Source: Rhodocyclaceae bacterium
Lineage (GTDB): Bacteria; Pseudomonadota; Gammaproteobacteria; Burkholderiales; Rhodocyclaceae
Length of the DNA: 13,920 nucleotides
Assembly (NCBI GenBank): GCA_013821865.1
Contig: PNJM01000042.1
Span: 1-13,920 of the forward strand
Direction: 5' to 3'
The notes below the pieces were generated by a model. The model was not told the origin of the DNA. It saw only the letters and a list, made by a program, of their open reading frames with translations, and searched no databases. Both the position numbers and the translations under genes were made by a program. Shown here piece by piece: positions 1 through 7,004 of the stretch; position 1 is the first letter of the stretch; every line of letters starts with the position of its first letter.

Positions 1-255
<255 letters not shown>

Positions 256-275
256 ATGCCGGAATGGAGATATTC

Positions 276-626
276 ATGAAACGAGTTGCAGTTCTTGCAT
301 GCGGAATGGCCCTGGGTTTTTCCGTGCACGCGACCGACGAAATCGAACCGGGCCTCGCGGCGATCAGGAATCTCGGCCGTCTCAACGGCCAGGCCCTGGC
401 CTGCGCCCAGAAGGACACGGCCGCCTGGATCAGGGTGCTGATGCTGACGCATGCGCCGAAGACGCGGAGCTACGGCGAGGCCTACGAGGCCGGCACGCAG
501 GAAGCCTTCGCGGCCCACACCGGCGGCGCGGCATGCCCGGACAGCGGCACGTCAGCCGCCAGGCTGGAGGAAGTCACCCAGCGCCTGCGGGCCGTACTCC
601 CCGCCGCGAAGCCGGTGTCGAACTGA
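276..626 (+). CDS. Small exported protein with two cysteines, function unknown
   Basis: A protein of 116 residues. I chose ATG 276 because GGAGA at 266-270 lies 5 bases upstream and because the protein then begins with a clean signal peptide (basic MKR, hydrophobic residues 4-16, likely cleavage after VHA at 19). A longer frame opens further upstream but runs through the end of ettA. The mature part of about 97 residues is mostly helical-looking, with single cysteines at 43 and 87 that could form a disulfide in the periplasm or be metal-linked. I do not recognise a named domain. It ends 10 bases before the Sco gene, so the two are probably co-transcribed, and an accessory role in envelope copper or redox handling is possible. 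That role is inference from position only. Confidence 0.7.
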   Translation: MKRVAVLACGMALGFSVHATDEIEPGLAAIRNLGRLNGQALACAQKDTAAWIRVLMLTHAPKTRSYGEAYEAGTQEAFAAHTGGAACPDSGTSAARLEEVTQRLRAVLPAAKPVSN

Positions 627-636
627 CGGCGTGGGC

Positions 637-1275
637 ATGCAGAAAATGCAGCGAGCCGCCTTCTGCCTTGCCCTGTGCCTTGCCATCCCGGCCCTCGGCC
701 AGGTGCCGAAGGGCCACAGCAAGGAGCAAGCTGAGCCTGCCGGCCTGATTCCCCGCTATCTCCTCATGGATTACCGCGGAAGCGCCGTGACGAACGAGGA
801 TTTCCGCGGACGCTTCCAGCTCATCAGTTTCGGCTACACCTCATGCCCGGATGTCTGCCCGACCACTCTGCTCGAGATGAAGGAAATCCTGAAAGAGTTG
901 GGCGACAAGGCCGAGCGCCTGCAGCCGATCTTCGTCACGGTGGATCCGGAGCGCGACACCGCGCAGGTGCTGCGCGAATACACCGGCGCCTTCGATCCGC
1001 GCATTCTCGGCCTGACGGGAACGCCGGACCTTATCCGCCGTGCTGCCGATACCTTCAAGGTGCGCTACGAGAAAATCCGCCAGCCGGGCGCTCCCGCGGC
1101 GAGCTACACGGTGGACCACTCGGCGGGGATGTACCTGCTGGGGCCGGACGGACGCTTTCTCGCCAAGTTCGCCTATGCCACGCCGCCGCATGAAGTGACC
1201 GGCCGCATCCGTGCGCTGATGGAGGAAATCGGCACGCGCTCGCCCAGACCGGTTCCACGCGGCGATCCGCGCTAG
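637..1275 (+). CDS. Sco1/SenC/PrrC-family copper chaperone, thioredoxin fold
   Basis: A protein of 212 residues. A signal peptide or N-terminal anchor covers residues 5-21 (AAFCLALCLAIPALG). It is followed by a thioredoxin-like domain with the Sco copper site: SCPDVCP gives Cys70 and Cys74, and VDHSAG gives His161. VTVDPERDT (about 101-109) is the other conserved Sco stretch. Sco proteins deliver copper to the CuA site of cytochrome oxidase or act as thiol:disulfide reductases in the periplasm. No cox genes are in the window, so the client is unknown. The start is uncertain: ATG 637, GTG 631 and ATG 646 are all in frame and none has a strong ribosome binding site, which fits translational coupling to the gene ending at 626. 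The tail after residue 200 (RSPRPVPRGDPR) is basic, proline-rich and probably disordered. Confidence 0.9.
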   Translation: MQKMQRAAFCLALCLAIPALGQVPKGHSKEQAEPAGLIPRYLLMDYRGSAVTNEDFRGRFQLISFGYTSCPDVCPTTLLEMKEILKELGDKAERLQPIFVTVDPERDTAQVLREYTGAFDPRILGLTGTPDLIRRAADTFKVRYEKIRQPGAPAASYTVDHSAGMYLLGPDGRFLAKFAYATPPHEVTGRIRALMEEIGTRSPRPVPRGDPR

Positions 1276-1313
1276 CGTATATTTGTAACTTGGCCCCATG
1301 TGATGAGGTGGTC

Positions 1314-1796
1314 ATGAAAACTGCCTTTTCCCTTGCCGTGCTTGCCTTGCTGGCCGCAGGCTGCGCATCCACCCAGACAAGCCATGCACCGGGCAAGGTC
1401 GAACGGCTTTCCACCGAAGCGCTCGAACGTATCCTGCCCAGGCCGGAGGCGAAGCTTTCCCTCGATGAGATCATGGCCATGGGCAAGGCCGGCGCATCGT
1501 CAGAAACCATCATCGGCCGCATTCGGGAGACCCATTCGCGCTACCGCTTGAATGCGAAGGAGATCGTCGTACTGCATGGAGCCGGCGTCTCCGATAAGGT
1601 CATCGACTCCATGCTTGAAGCAGAACGCCAGTCCGTGCTGGAGGGTTCGGCCGAAGAACTCAACCGCCGCGACGCGCAGCACGCCGAGGACCTGCGGCGG
1701 CTCGAACAGGAATGCCGGTTCTGGTGTGGTCCGGCGTGGGGGCCTTATTACGGGCCGTTCCATCCGGCGCCCTCCTACTGGTGGTACCGCCGTTGA
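1314..1796 (+). CDS. Lipoprotein with two tandem helical repeats and an aromatic tail
   Basis: A protein of 160 residues. ATG 1314 is supported by GAGG at 1305-1308, 5 bases upstream. Residues 1-17 form a lipoprotein signal (MKTAFSLAVLALLAAGC, lipobox LAAGC, acylated Cys17). Two similar units follow: residues 48-72 start LSLDEIMAMGKAGASSETI and residues 79-103 start LNAKEIVVLHGAGVSDKVI. Both fit an L-x3-EI-x5-AG-x-S-x3-I pattern. A charged helix (104-133) leads to a tail (135-160) with Cys135 and Cys139 and many W, Y, P and G residues. Proteins of this plan are common proteobacterial envelope lipoproteins without a firm function. It stands 38 bases after the Sco gene and 16 before the dioxygenase, so it may belong to the same transcript or have its own promoter in the AT-richer gap 1276-1303. 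Confidence 0.75.
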   Translation: MKTAFSLAVLALLAAGCASTQTSHAPGKVERLSTEALERILPRPEAKLSLDEIMAMGKAGASSETIIGRIRETHSRYRLNAKEIVVLHGAGVSDKVIDSMLEAERQSVLEGSAEELNRRDAQHAEDLRRLEQECRFWCGPAWGPYYGPFHPAPSYWWYRR

Positions 1797-1812
1797 CCGC
1801 GCTTCCCTCCAT

Positions 1813-2604
1813 ATGAAAGCCGGAGCCCGCCTGCCTGCCCTGTTCGTCGGTCACGGCAGCCCCATGAACACGCTGGCCGACAACCGCTGGACGCAAGCCT
1901 GGCGGCGCCTGGGGCAGTCATTGCCGCGGCCGCAGGCGATCCTCGCCCTCTCCGCCCACTGGTATGTGCGCGGCGTTGCGGTGACCTCCATGGATGCGCC
2001 GAGGACGATCCATGATTTCCACGGTTTTCCGCGGGAGTTGTTCGAGGTCGAGTATCCCGTGCCCGGCAGCCCGCTCCTCGCGGCACGCGTGCGCGACCTG
2101 CTCCGTCCGCTCGAAGTCGAGGCCGACCGGTCATGGGGCGTCGACCACGGCACCTGGTCCGTGCTGGCCCATATATTTCCTGAAGCCGACATTCCCGTCG
2201 TGCAGCTCAGCATCGATCGTACCCGGCCGGCGCAATTCCATTACGATCTCGGCAGGCGGCTCGCCCCGCTGCGCGACGAGGGTGTGCTCATCCTCGGCAG
2301 CGGCAACGTCGTGCACAATCTCGGCATGCTGGCGTGGGATCGACCGGATGCCGCCTGCGACTGGGCGCTGCGGTTCGAGCAATCGGTGAAGGACCATCTT
2401 GCACGGCGCGATCATGCACCGCTCGTCGCCTGGGAAAGCCTCGATCCGCAGGCGCAGCTTGCCGTGCCGACGCCGGAGCATTACCTGCCTTTGCTCTATG
2501 TCATCGCCACACAGCAGGAGGATGATGCCGTGTCGTTCCCGGTCGGCGGCATCGACATGGGATCGCTGAGCATGCTGAGCGTCACCGTGGGAAGCGGCGT
2601 TTGA
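1813..2604 (+). CDS. LigB/DODA-type extradiol dioxygenase (YgiD-like)
   Basis: A protein of 263 residues, the usual size for the class III extradiol dioxygenase family that includes E. coli YgiD and plant DOPA dioxygenase. Diagnostic features are FVGHGSPMN (His14) near the start, LSAHWYV (His49), WGVDHGTW (111-114 includes His112), GSGNVVHNL (His168) and TPEHYLPLLY (His223). The metal site, usually Zn or non-haem Fe(II), is expected to draw on His14, His49 and His223, with His112 and His168 near the active site. The family opens catechol-type rings, and YgiD cleaves L-DOPA in vitro. The physiological substrate here cannot be read from the sequence. ATG 1813 has no clear Shine-Dalgarno but gives the family's usual N-terminus. 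It starts 16 bases after the lipoprotein gene. Confidence 0.88.
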   Translation: MKAGARLPALFVGHGSPMNTLADNRWTQAWRRLGQSLPRPQAILALSAHWYVRGVAVTSMDAPRTIHDFHGFPRELFEVEYPVPGSPLLAARVRDLLRPLEVEADRSWGVDHGTWSVLAHIFPEADIPVVQLSIDRTRPAQFHYDLGRRLAPLRDEGVLILGSGNVVHNLGMLAWDRPDAACDWALRFEQSVKDHLARRDHAPLVAWESLDPQAQLAVPTPEHYLPLLYVIATQQEDDAVSFPVGGIDMGSLSMLSVTVGSGV

Positions 2605-2624
2605 TGGCTGCGGACCGCAGCCGT
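2604..2624 (+). terminator. Strong GC hairpin directly behind the dioxygenase stop
   Basis: GGCTGCGG (2606-2613) and CCGCAGCC (2615-2622) are perfect inverse complements around a single A, so the RNA can form a stem of 7 pairs with a GAC loop, extendable by a T-G and an A-T pair. It begins at the stop codon. No U-run follows (TAAAATCC), so it is not a standard intrinsic terminator. It may stabilise the 3' end or mark factor-dependent termination before the separate gene at 2679. Confidence 0.35.
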
Positions 2625-2678
2625 AAAATCCGTCCGCTCCATCCGGAAAAACGAATCGCTGCCGCGAAAGGATAGGCA

Positions 2679-3797
2679 ATGGCTACCTCCAGGCTGAAAC
2701 GTTTCGGGCTGATCGCGCTGATCGTCATAGCGGTCCTTGTGGCCCTCGGCGCCATCGGCATCCATTTCGGCGCCAAGGCGCTCAAGTCCCAGGTGGAGGA
2801 GGCGCTCGGCGCCGAAAGCGAAATCGGCGAGATCCGCCTCGGCTGGAACGCCGTCGAGGTCCGCGGCCTGCGCATCAAGGCGCCGCAGGGCTGGCCTGCC
2901 GGAGACACGCTGCGCGCGCAGCGCATCGTCGTCGTGCCGGATCTGCGCGGGCTGCTCTCGGCGAAGGTGCGCGTGGCGGGCATCGTCATCGAGGAGGGTT
3001 ACGTCTCTGCGCTGCGCACGGCCGACGGCAAGCTGCGCGTGGTGCCCAGCCTGCTGGAGAGGAAGACCGCGAAGAAGGAAGACGGGAAAGCCCCGGAGGT
3101 CGGCATCGGCAGCATCGAATTGCGCAACGGCGTGGTCGAGTTCTTCGACGCCACGGTCAGGAAGCCCGCGCACCGGATCCGCCTCGAACAGCTGCAGGCC
3201 AAGGTGACGGACCTCCATCTGCCCGAACTCAGGGGCCAGAGCCGGCTGCAACTCGACGGCGTGCTCAAGGGCGTCCGGAGTGACGGCAAGATATCCATCG
3301 ATGGCTGGATGGAATTTGCCAGCAAGGATTCCGACATCACCAACAAGCTGCGCGGCGTCGATCTCGTCGCGCTGCAACCTTACTTGCTGAAAGCGACGGA
3401 AAGCGGGGTGAAAAAGGGCACCCTCGATCTCGACCTTCGCTCCACGATCAAGGCCAACCACATGCATGCGCCCGGCACGCTCACGCTGAACGGGCTGGAG
3501 CTCGAATCCGGCAACACCTTCATGGGCATGCCGCGCGCGGCCGTGGTCGGTTTCATGAAGGACAAGAACGAGCGCATCACCGTCAAGTTCGTCCTCGACG
3601 GCAAGCTCGACGACCCGCAGTTCAAGCTGAACGAGGGTTTATCCACGCGCATTGCCTCCTCTCTGGGCGACACCCTGGGCGTGAGCCTCGAAGGCATCGT
3701 CAAGGGCGCCGGCAGCGTCGGCCAGAAGGGGATGGAGGCCGTCGGCGGCGCCGCCGAGGGCGTCGGCAAGTCGCTCAAGGGTTTGTTCGGAAAATAG
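2679..3797 (+). CDS. Membrane-anchored AsmA-like / DUF748-type protein
   Basis: A protein of 372 residues. ATG 2679 has AAAGGA at 2667-2672, 6 bases upstream. A single transmembrane anchor spans about residues 9-31 (LIALIVIAVLVALGAIGIHF). A long, mainly beta-strand periplasmic part follows. It has the alternating pattern of AsmA-like proteins: an early EIGEIRLGWNAVEVRGLRI segment, IGSIELRNGVVEFFDATV around 142-159, and ITVKFVLDGKLDDPQFKLNE near 302-321. The last 45 residues are rich in Gly, Ala and Lys and look amphipathic. AsmA-superfamily proteins bridge the envelope and carry or organise lipids, but I can only place this one as a member, not name its role. It sits alone, 74 bases after the dioxygenase, and ends at a probable terminator. 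Confidence 0.78.
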   Translation: MATSRLKRFGLIALIVIAVLVALGAIGIHFGAKALKSQVEEALGAESEIGEIRLGWNAVEVRGLRIKAPQGWPAGDTLRAQRIVVVPDLRGLLSAKVRVAGIVIEEGYVSALRTADGKLRVVPSLLERKTAKKEDGKAPEVGIGSIELRNGVVEFFDATVRKPAHRIRLEQLQAKVTDLHLPELRGQSRLQLDGVLKGVRSDGKISIDGWMEFASKDSDITNKLRGVDLVALQPYLLKATESGVKKGTLDLDLRSTIKANHMHAPGTLTLNGLELESGNTFMGMPRAAVVGFMKDKNERITVKFVLDGKLDDPQFKLNEGLSTRIASSLGDTLGVSLEGIVKGAGSVGQKGMEAVGGAAEGVGKSLKGLFGK

Positions 3798-3841
3798 GCG
3801 GCCGTGTTCGGACCGCCGCTTCTTCTTGCGCCGCCGCCGTG

Positions 3842-3864
3842 CCGGGTGATTGCACCGGTTTTTT
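3842..3864 (+). terminator. Rho-independent terminator after the AsmA/DUF748-like gene
   Basis: CCGGGTG (3842-3848) pairs with CACCGG (3853-3858), with one bulged G and an ATTG loop. It is followed at once by six T residues (3859-3864). A second, weaker GC stem (3798-3804 with 3809-3816) followed by TTCTTCTT lies just behind the stop codon. Both are between convergent genes, so together they should end plus-strand transcription before the opposing hydrolase gene. Confidence 0.6.
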
Positions 3865-3866
3865 CT

Positions 3867-5126
3867 TCACGCTTGGGCGGTAGCCGGTAGCGAACAGCCG
3901 GACTGATTGCTGTCAGTCTGCCTCAGCCATCGCCTGAGTCTCTCGTACACCTCCGGGTGGCAGAGCAGGTCGAGGTGGCCCATTTCGTAACCGACCCATT
4001 GCCGGGATGGCGCAAACGGCAGGCGTCGGCCGGGTTCCTTGTGCCGGCCCAGCGCGCTGTTCAGGGGCACGAGCCCGTCGCCCATGAGCCGGTCCTTGAG
4101 GTCACCCGCCTGCTTGCCGGTGGTCGCGGCGATCGCGTAGCACTTCACGCCCTCCGGTAGCGGCAGCGCCTGCCGGTGGGCGCCCGAGCGTGCGAAGCGG
4201 TCGCGCCCCTCCCAGTCCTTATCCAGCAGGTAGCCGTGGCGCAGGTCGGTGATGCCCGCGCTGCGGATCTTGCCCAGGCGGGACAAGGGCTCGGTGTAGG
4301 GGCTGACGCCCAGGGTGATGTCGATCCAGTTGCCGCCGCGCTCCATCGGCGCACCATGGTGCGGCGTGCCGATGAACACCAGCTTCCGCAGCCGCGGCGG
4401 CCAGGCGTGGCCCGCCTCGGTGCCGTAATGCCAGGCACTGCGCGCCAGCAGGCCGCCCATGCTGTGGCCGAGGATCACCAGTTCCTCGACCGGCACCGGC
4501 CAGTTTGCAAGAAGCGCTTCGAGAACATCGGCGAACTCGCGTCCGTTGGCCGAAATGTGGCGGCCGCTGTTGTAGTGAAGGTACACCGAGGTGTAGCCAA
4601 GGTCGCGCTCCAGCGCAGCGCCATGGTCGTGGCCCCGCCGCTTCCATTGCAGGTCGTTCATGCACAGGCCGTGCGCCAGTACCAGCAGCTTGCCGCCCGC
4701 CCGCGGGAACGCAGCGGCCAGCGCCTGTTTGTCCACTTGCAGCGGGTGCCCGTTGCGGCGCAGGCGCATGGCGATCGCCAGCGGGTTCCTGCTGGCCTCG
4801 AGGTAATCGCCCAGCACGCCGTTCAGCGCTGCCAGCACGGCTTCGCGCTCCGGTGACGAATGCTTCTCGCCGAACAGCGGCACCAGCTTCCCCAGCACGG
4901 CATCGAGCCCGCCGCCCACCAGGCGCGTCACGCCGCGGATGCTGCGGTAGACCAGCCCCGTAATGCCGTTTGTGCGGCCTGCCTTCGGCTTGCCGAGAAC
5001 GGCCGGGGTGCTCGCGATGTTGTGGTGCATCGCCTCGACCAGATCGGCCAGCCCGGCGACGGCGTCTACCGTCAGCCGGCTCAAACCGTGGAGGTCGGAG
5101 GGGTGGAGGTGGGATTTCCTGGGCAT
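3867..5126 (-). CDS. Lipase/esterase-like alpha/beta hydrolase
   Basis: A protein of 419 residues. The C-terminal two thirds is an alpha/beta hydrolase. AHGLCMND (151-158) is the oxyanion-hole region, ILGHSMGG (218-225) carries the nucleophile Ser222, and FIGTPHHGAP (251-260) is typical of triacylglycerol-lipase and PGAP1-like members. The acid is probably Asp350 in MGDGLVP and the base His384 in MGHLDLL. Residues 1-140 are a helical N-terminal extension not part of the core fold, with HGLSRLTVDAVAGLADLVEAMHH near the start. No signal peptide or membrane segment is evident, so it is probably cytoplasmic or peripherally bound. The substrate is unknown, with esters, lipids or polyhydroxyalkanoates all possible. 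GGAAGGAC directly before ATG 5126 gives a crowded ribosome site, and no better in-frame start is near. It is divergent from the folE-like operon. Confidence 0.82.
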   Translation of the reverse strand: MPRKSHLHPSDLHGLSRLTVDAVAGLADLVEAMHHNIASTPAVLGKPKAGRTNGITGLVYRSIRGVTRLVGGGLDAVLGKLVPLFGEKHSSPEREAVLAALNGVLGDYLEASRNPLAIAMRLRRNGHPLQVDKQALAAAFPRAGGKLLVLAHGLCMNDLQWKRRGHDHGAALERDLGYTSVYLHYNSGRHISANGREFADVLEALLANWPVPVEELVILGHSMGGLLARSAWHYGTEAGHAWPPRLRKLVFIGTPHHGAPMERGGNWIDITLGVSPYTEPLSRLGKIRSAGITDLRHGYLLDKDWEGRDRFARSGAHRQALPLPEGVKCYAIAATTGKQAGDLKDRLMGDGLVPLNSALGRHKEPGRRLPFAPSRQWVGYEMGHLDLLCHPEVYERLRRWLRQTDSNQSGCSLPATAQA

Positions 5127-5205
5127 GTCCTTCCCGCAAGAGGTGTTCGGACAGAGTATGCACGCCCCTGAAGGCGGATTCCAGCGGATCGGGTGCTGCA
5201 GAGTG

Positions 5206-5211
5206 TATGAT
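5206..5211 (+). promoter_or_regulatory. Candidate -10 box for the folE-like operon
   Basis: TATGAT (one change from TATAAT) lies 29 bases before ATG 5241, inside the 114-base divergent gap 5127-5240. The hexamer at the expected -35 distance (AGCGGA) does not resemble TTGACA, so this would be a weak or activator-dependent promoter. For the opposite gene the best match is an equally weak CATACT on the minus strand around 5158-5163. I see no operator repeat in the gap. Confidence 0.3.
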
Positions 5212-5240
5212 TTCCGTCATGGCAACATCGAGGGCCCGCC

Positions 5241-5879
5241 ATGTCCGATTGCTCCGATCACGACCACGTCACAGCCCCCTGTACCGGGATAGGAATTCCG
5301 CGCCAGAACGCTTTCGATCCCGTAGCGTTCGAGCAGGCGGTGACCGATCTGCTTGCCGCCTGCGGCATTGCGCCGGACATGAAGCACATGGGCCGGACGG
5401 CGGAGCGGGTGCGCACCCTCTGGCAGAAACGGCTGCTGGGCGGCTATGACCTCGACCCGGCCGAGGCGCTGGGCGAGGGCTTCGAGGATCAGCGCAGCGA
5501 CATGGTGGTGGTGCGCGGCATTGCGGTGCATGGGGTGTGTCCGCACCATCTCGTGCCCTTCCGCGGCGTGGCGCACGTGGCCTACCTGCCGGGCGGGCGG
5601 CTGCACGGCTTCGGCCGCATTGCGCGCATGGTTGACGCCATCGGCCACCGCTTTACCTACCAGGAGTGGATGACGCGCGACATCGCCGAGGCGCTGGTGA
5701 CGCACGGCAGGGCCGCCGGCGGCGCCTGCGTGGTCGAGGCGGAGCAGTTGTGCCTGCTGCTGGGTGAGGACAGGCGCGGCGACGAGCGCGTGGTGACGCA
5801 AGCCTTCACCGGCGTCTTCGAGCGCTCGGATCAGTTGCGCACGGAGTTCCTGCGGGCGATCGGGGGGCGGATGCCATGA
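5241..5879 (+). CDS. Divergent GTP cyclohydrolase I (FolE) paralogue
   Basis: A protein of 212 residues; ATG 5241 has GAGGG at 5230-5234, 6 bases upstream. The fold signatures of GTP cyclohydrolase I run in order: MGRTAERVRTLW (50-61), HGVCPHHLVPFRG (97-109), HGFGRIARMVDAIGHR (122-137), YQEWMTRDIAEAL (140-152) and EAEQLCLLL (166-174). The zinc ligands are present (Cys100, His103, Cys171), as are His102 and the guanine-contacting Glu142. The position equal to E. coli catalytic His179 is Gln169, and the usual Arg185 position appears to be Gly175. Classical FolE makes dihydroneopterin triphosphate for folate and related pterins. With these changes the protein may stop at a ring-opened intermediate, act on another substrate or be non-catalytic. 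The N-terminus (MSDCSDHDH) holds extra metal-binding-type residues. It overlaps the next gene by ATGA, implying coupled translation. Confidence 0.85.
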   Translation: MSDCSDHDHVTAPCTGIGIPRQNAFDPVAFEQAVTDLLAACGIAPDMKHMGRTAERVRTLWQKRLLGGYDLDPAEALGEGFEDQRSDMVVVRGIAVHGVCPHHLVPFRGVAHVAYLPGGRLHGFGRIARMVDAIGHRFTYQEWMTRDIAEALVTHGRAAGGACVVEAEQLCLLLGEDRRGDERVVTQAFTGVFERSDQLRTEFLRAIGGRMP

Positions 5880-6730
5880 GCGATTTCACGCGGCAGGTGA
5901 TTCAGGTCGGCGACCACCAGAATGTCGTCGCCCGCTTCTTCGCGCCGGAGGGCGAGCCTAAAGGCGCGGTACTGGTTGTGCCGGCGATGGGCGTCACTCA
6001 GGCCTTCTACGCGCCCCTTGCGCACTGGCTGGCCACGCAGGGCTACCTGGTGGCGACCTTCGATTACCGCGGCATCGGCCAGTCGCGCCATGGCAGCCTG
6101 CGCAAGGTGGCGACGGACATCCTCGACTGGGCGCGGCTGGATTGCGCGGCGATGGTCGATGCGCTGTCGGCGCGTGCGGGCGGCAAGCCGCTCTGCTGGG
6201 TGGGCCACAGCCTTGGCGGGCAGATCCTGCCTTTCGTGCCGAATCGCGGGCGGGTGTCGCGCGTGGTGACGGTGGCCACGGGCAGCGGCTACTGGCGGGA
6301 GAACACGGCGTCGCTGCGCCGTACGTCGTGGTGGCTGTGGTTCGTCGTGGCGCCGCTCTCGGTGCGGCTGCTCGGCTACTTTCCGGGCAAGCGCCTGCGC
6401 AAGGTGGGCGATCTTCCCCGCGGCGTGATGGAGCAGTGGCGGCGCTGGTGCCTCAACCCGGAATACGCGGTCGGCGTCGAGGGCGAGTCCGCCCGCGCCT
6501 TGTATGCCGCCGTGGAGACGCCGATCGTCTCGCTCTCGTTCACCGACGACGAGTTCATGTCGCTGCGGAATACCGAATCGATCCACGGCCAGTACGTGAA
6601 TGCGCAGCGCACGATGAAGCGCATCGCGCCGCGCGAAATCGGCGAGAAGCGCATCGGGCATTTCGGCTTCTTCAAGCCGAAGTTCGAGCATTCGCTGTGG
6701 CGGACGCACCTGCTGCCGGAACTGGCCTGA
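5876..6730 (+). CDS. Alpha/beta hydrolase, YheT/COG4757-like
   Basis: A protein of 284 residues whose ATG overlaps the TGA of the folE-like gene (ATGA at 5876-5879), so it is translationally coupled. The core is an alpha/beta hydrolase: VVPAMGV (34-40) in the oxyanion-hole position, FDYRGIGQS (62-70), and WVGHSLGG (108-115) with nucleophile Ser112. Candidate acid residues are Asp224 and Asp225 in FTDDEFMS and the candidate base is His262 in GHFGFF. A tryptophan-rich stretch (150-170, SWWLWFVVAPLSVRLL) forms a hydrophobic lid-like insertion that could contact membrane lipid. There is no signal peptide. The substrate is not evident. Pairing with a FolE paralogue hints at a pterin- or lactone-related hydrolysis step, but this is guilt by association only. 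It ends 15 bases from a convergent gene. Confidence 0.8.
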   Translation: MSDFTRQVIQVGDHQNVVARFFAPEGEPKGAVLVVPAMGVTQAFYAPLAHWLATQGYLVATFDYRGIGQSRHGSLRKVATDILDWARLDCAAMVDALSARAGGKPLCWVGHSLGGQILPFVPNRGRVSRVVTVATGSGYWRENTASLRRTSWWLWFVVAPLSVRLLGYFPGKRLRKVGDLPRGVMEQWRRWCLNPEYAVGVEGESARALYAAVETPIVSLSFTDDEFMSLRNTESIHGQYVNAQRTMKRIAPREIGEKRIGHFGFFKPKFEHSLWRTHLLPELA

Positions 6731-6745
6731 CTGCCGTCACGCTGT

Positions 6746-6985
6746 TTACAGCTTCTTGTGCGTCCCGTCGCAGAGCGGCTTGTTCGCGCTGTGCTTGCAG
6801 CCGCAGAACCACACCTTTTCCGATTTCGTTGCCTTGAACTCGACCGGCGTGAATGTTCCTCCTTTGTGCGAGCCGTCGCAGAACGGCTGGTTTTTGCTCC
6901 GGCCGCAGGCGCACCACCAGTAGCTCTTGCCGGCTTCGACGTCCACCGCGTAGGGGGCTTTCTGTGCGATCTCGGGATCTGGCAT
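6746..6985 (-). CDS. Dual CDGSH-type 2Fe-2S protein, module A copy
   Basis: A protein of 79 residues with two complete CDGSH zinc-finger-like iron-sulfur motifs. The first is CACGRSKNQPFCDGSH (Cys25, Cys27, Cys36, His40) and the second is CGCKHSANKPLCDGTH (Cys61, Cys63, Cys72, His76). Each Cys3-His set holds one 2Fe-2S cluster in this family, the bacterial relatives of mitoNEET; roles proposed include redox sensing and cluster transfer. The start at 6985 is fixed by AAGGAG about 8 bases upstream and by equal length with the second copy at 10527-10766. A longer frame reaching 7078 would run into the preceding gene. I count 15 differences in 79 residues between the copies. It lies 19 bases downstream of acpH and is probably expressed with it from the divergent promoter at 7657-7685. 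Confidence 0.92.
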   Translation of the reverse strand: MPDPEIAQKAPYAVDVEAGKSYWWCACGRSKNQPFCDGSHKGGTFTPVEFKATKSEKVWFCGCKHSANKPLCDGTHKKL

Positions 6986-7004
6986 GGTGGGTCTCCTTGC
7001 TGTT

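Noticed and set aside
2496-3467. Minus-strand open frame of 323 codons over the dioxygenase and DUF748-like genes
   Set aside because: It spans two real genes in antisense and resembles no protein family.
5831-6709. Minus-strand open frame of 292 codons over the second hydrolase
   Set aside because: It is His/Arg/Ala-rich shadow sequence opposite a clear alpha/beta hydrolase.
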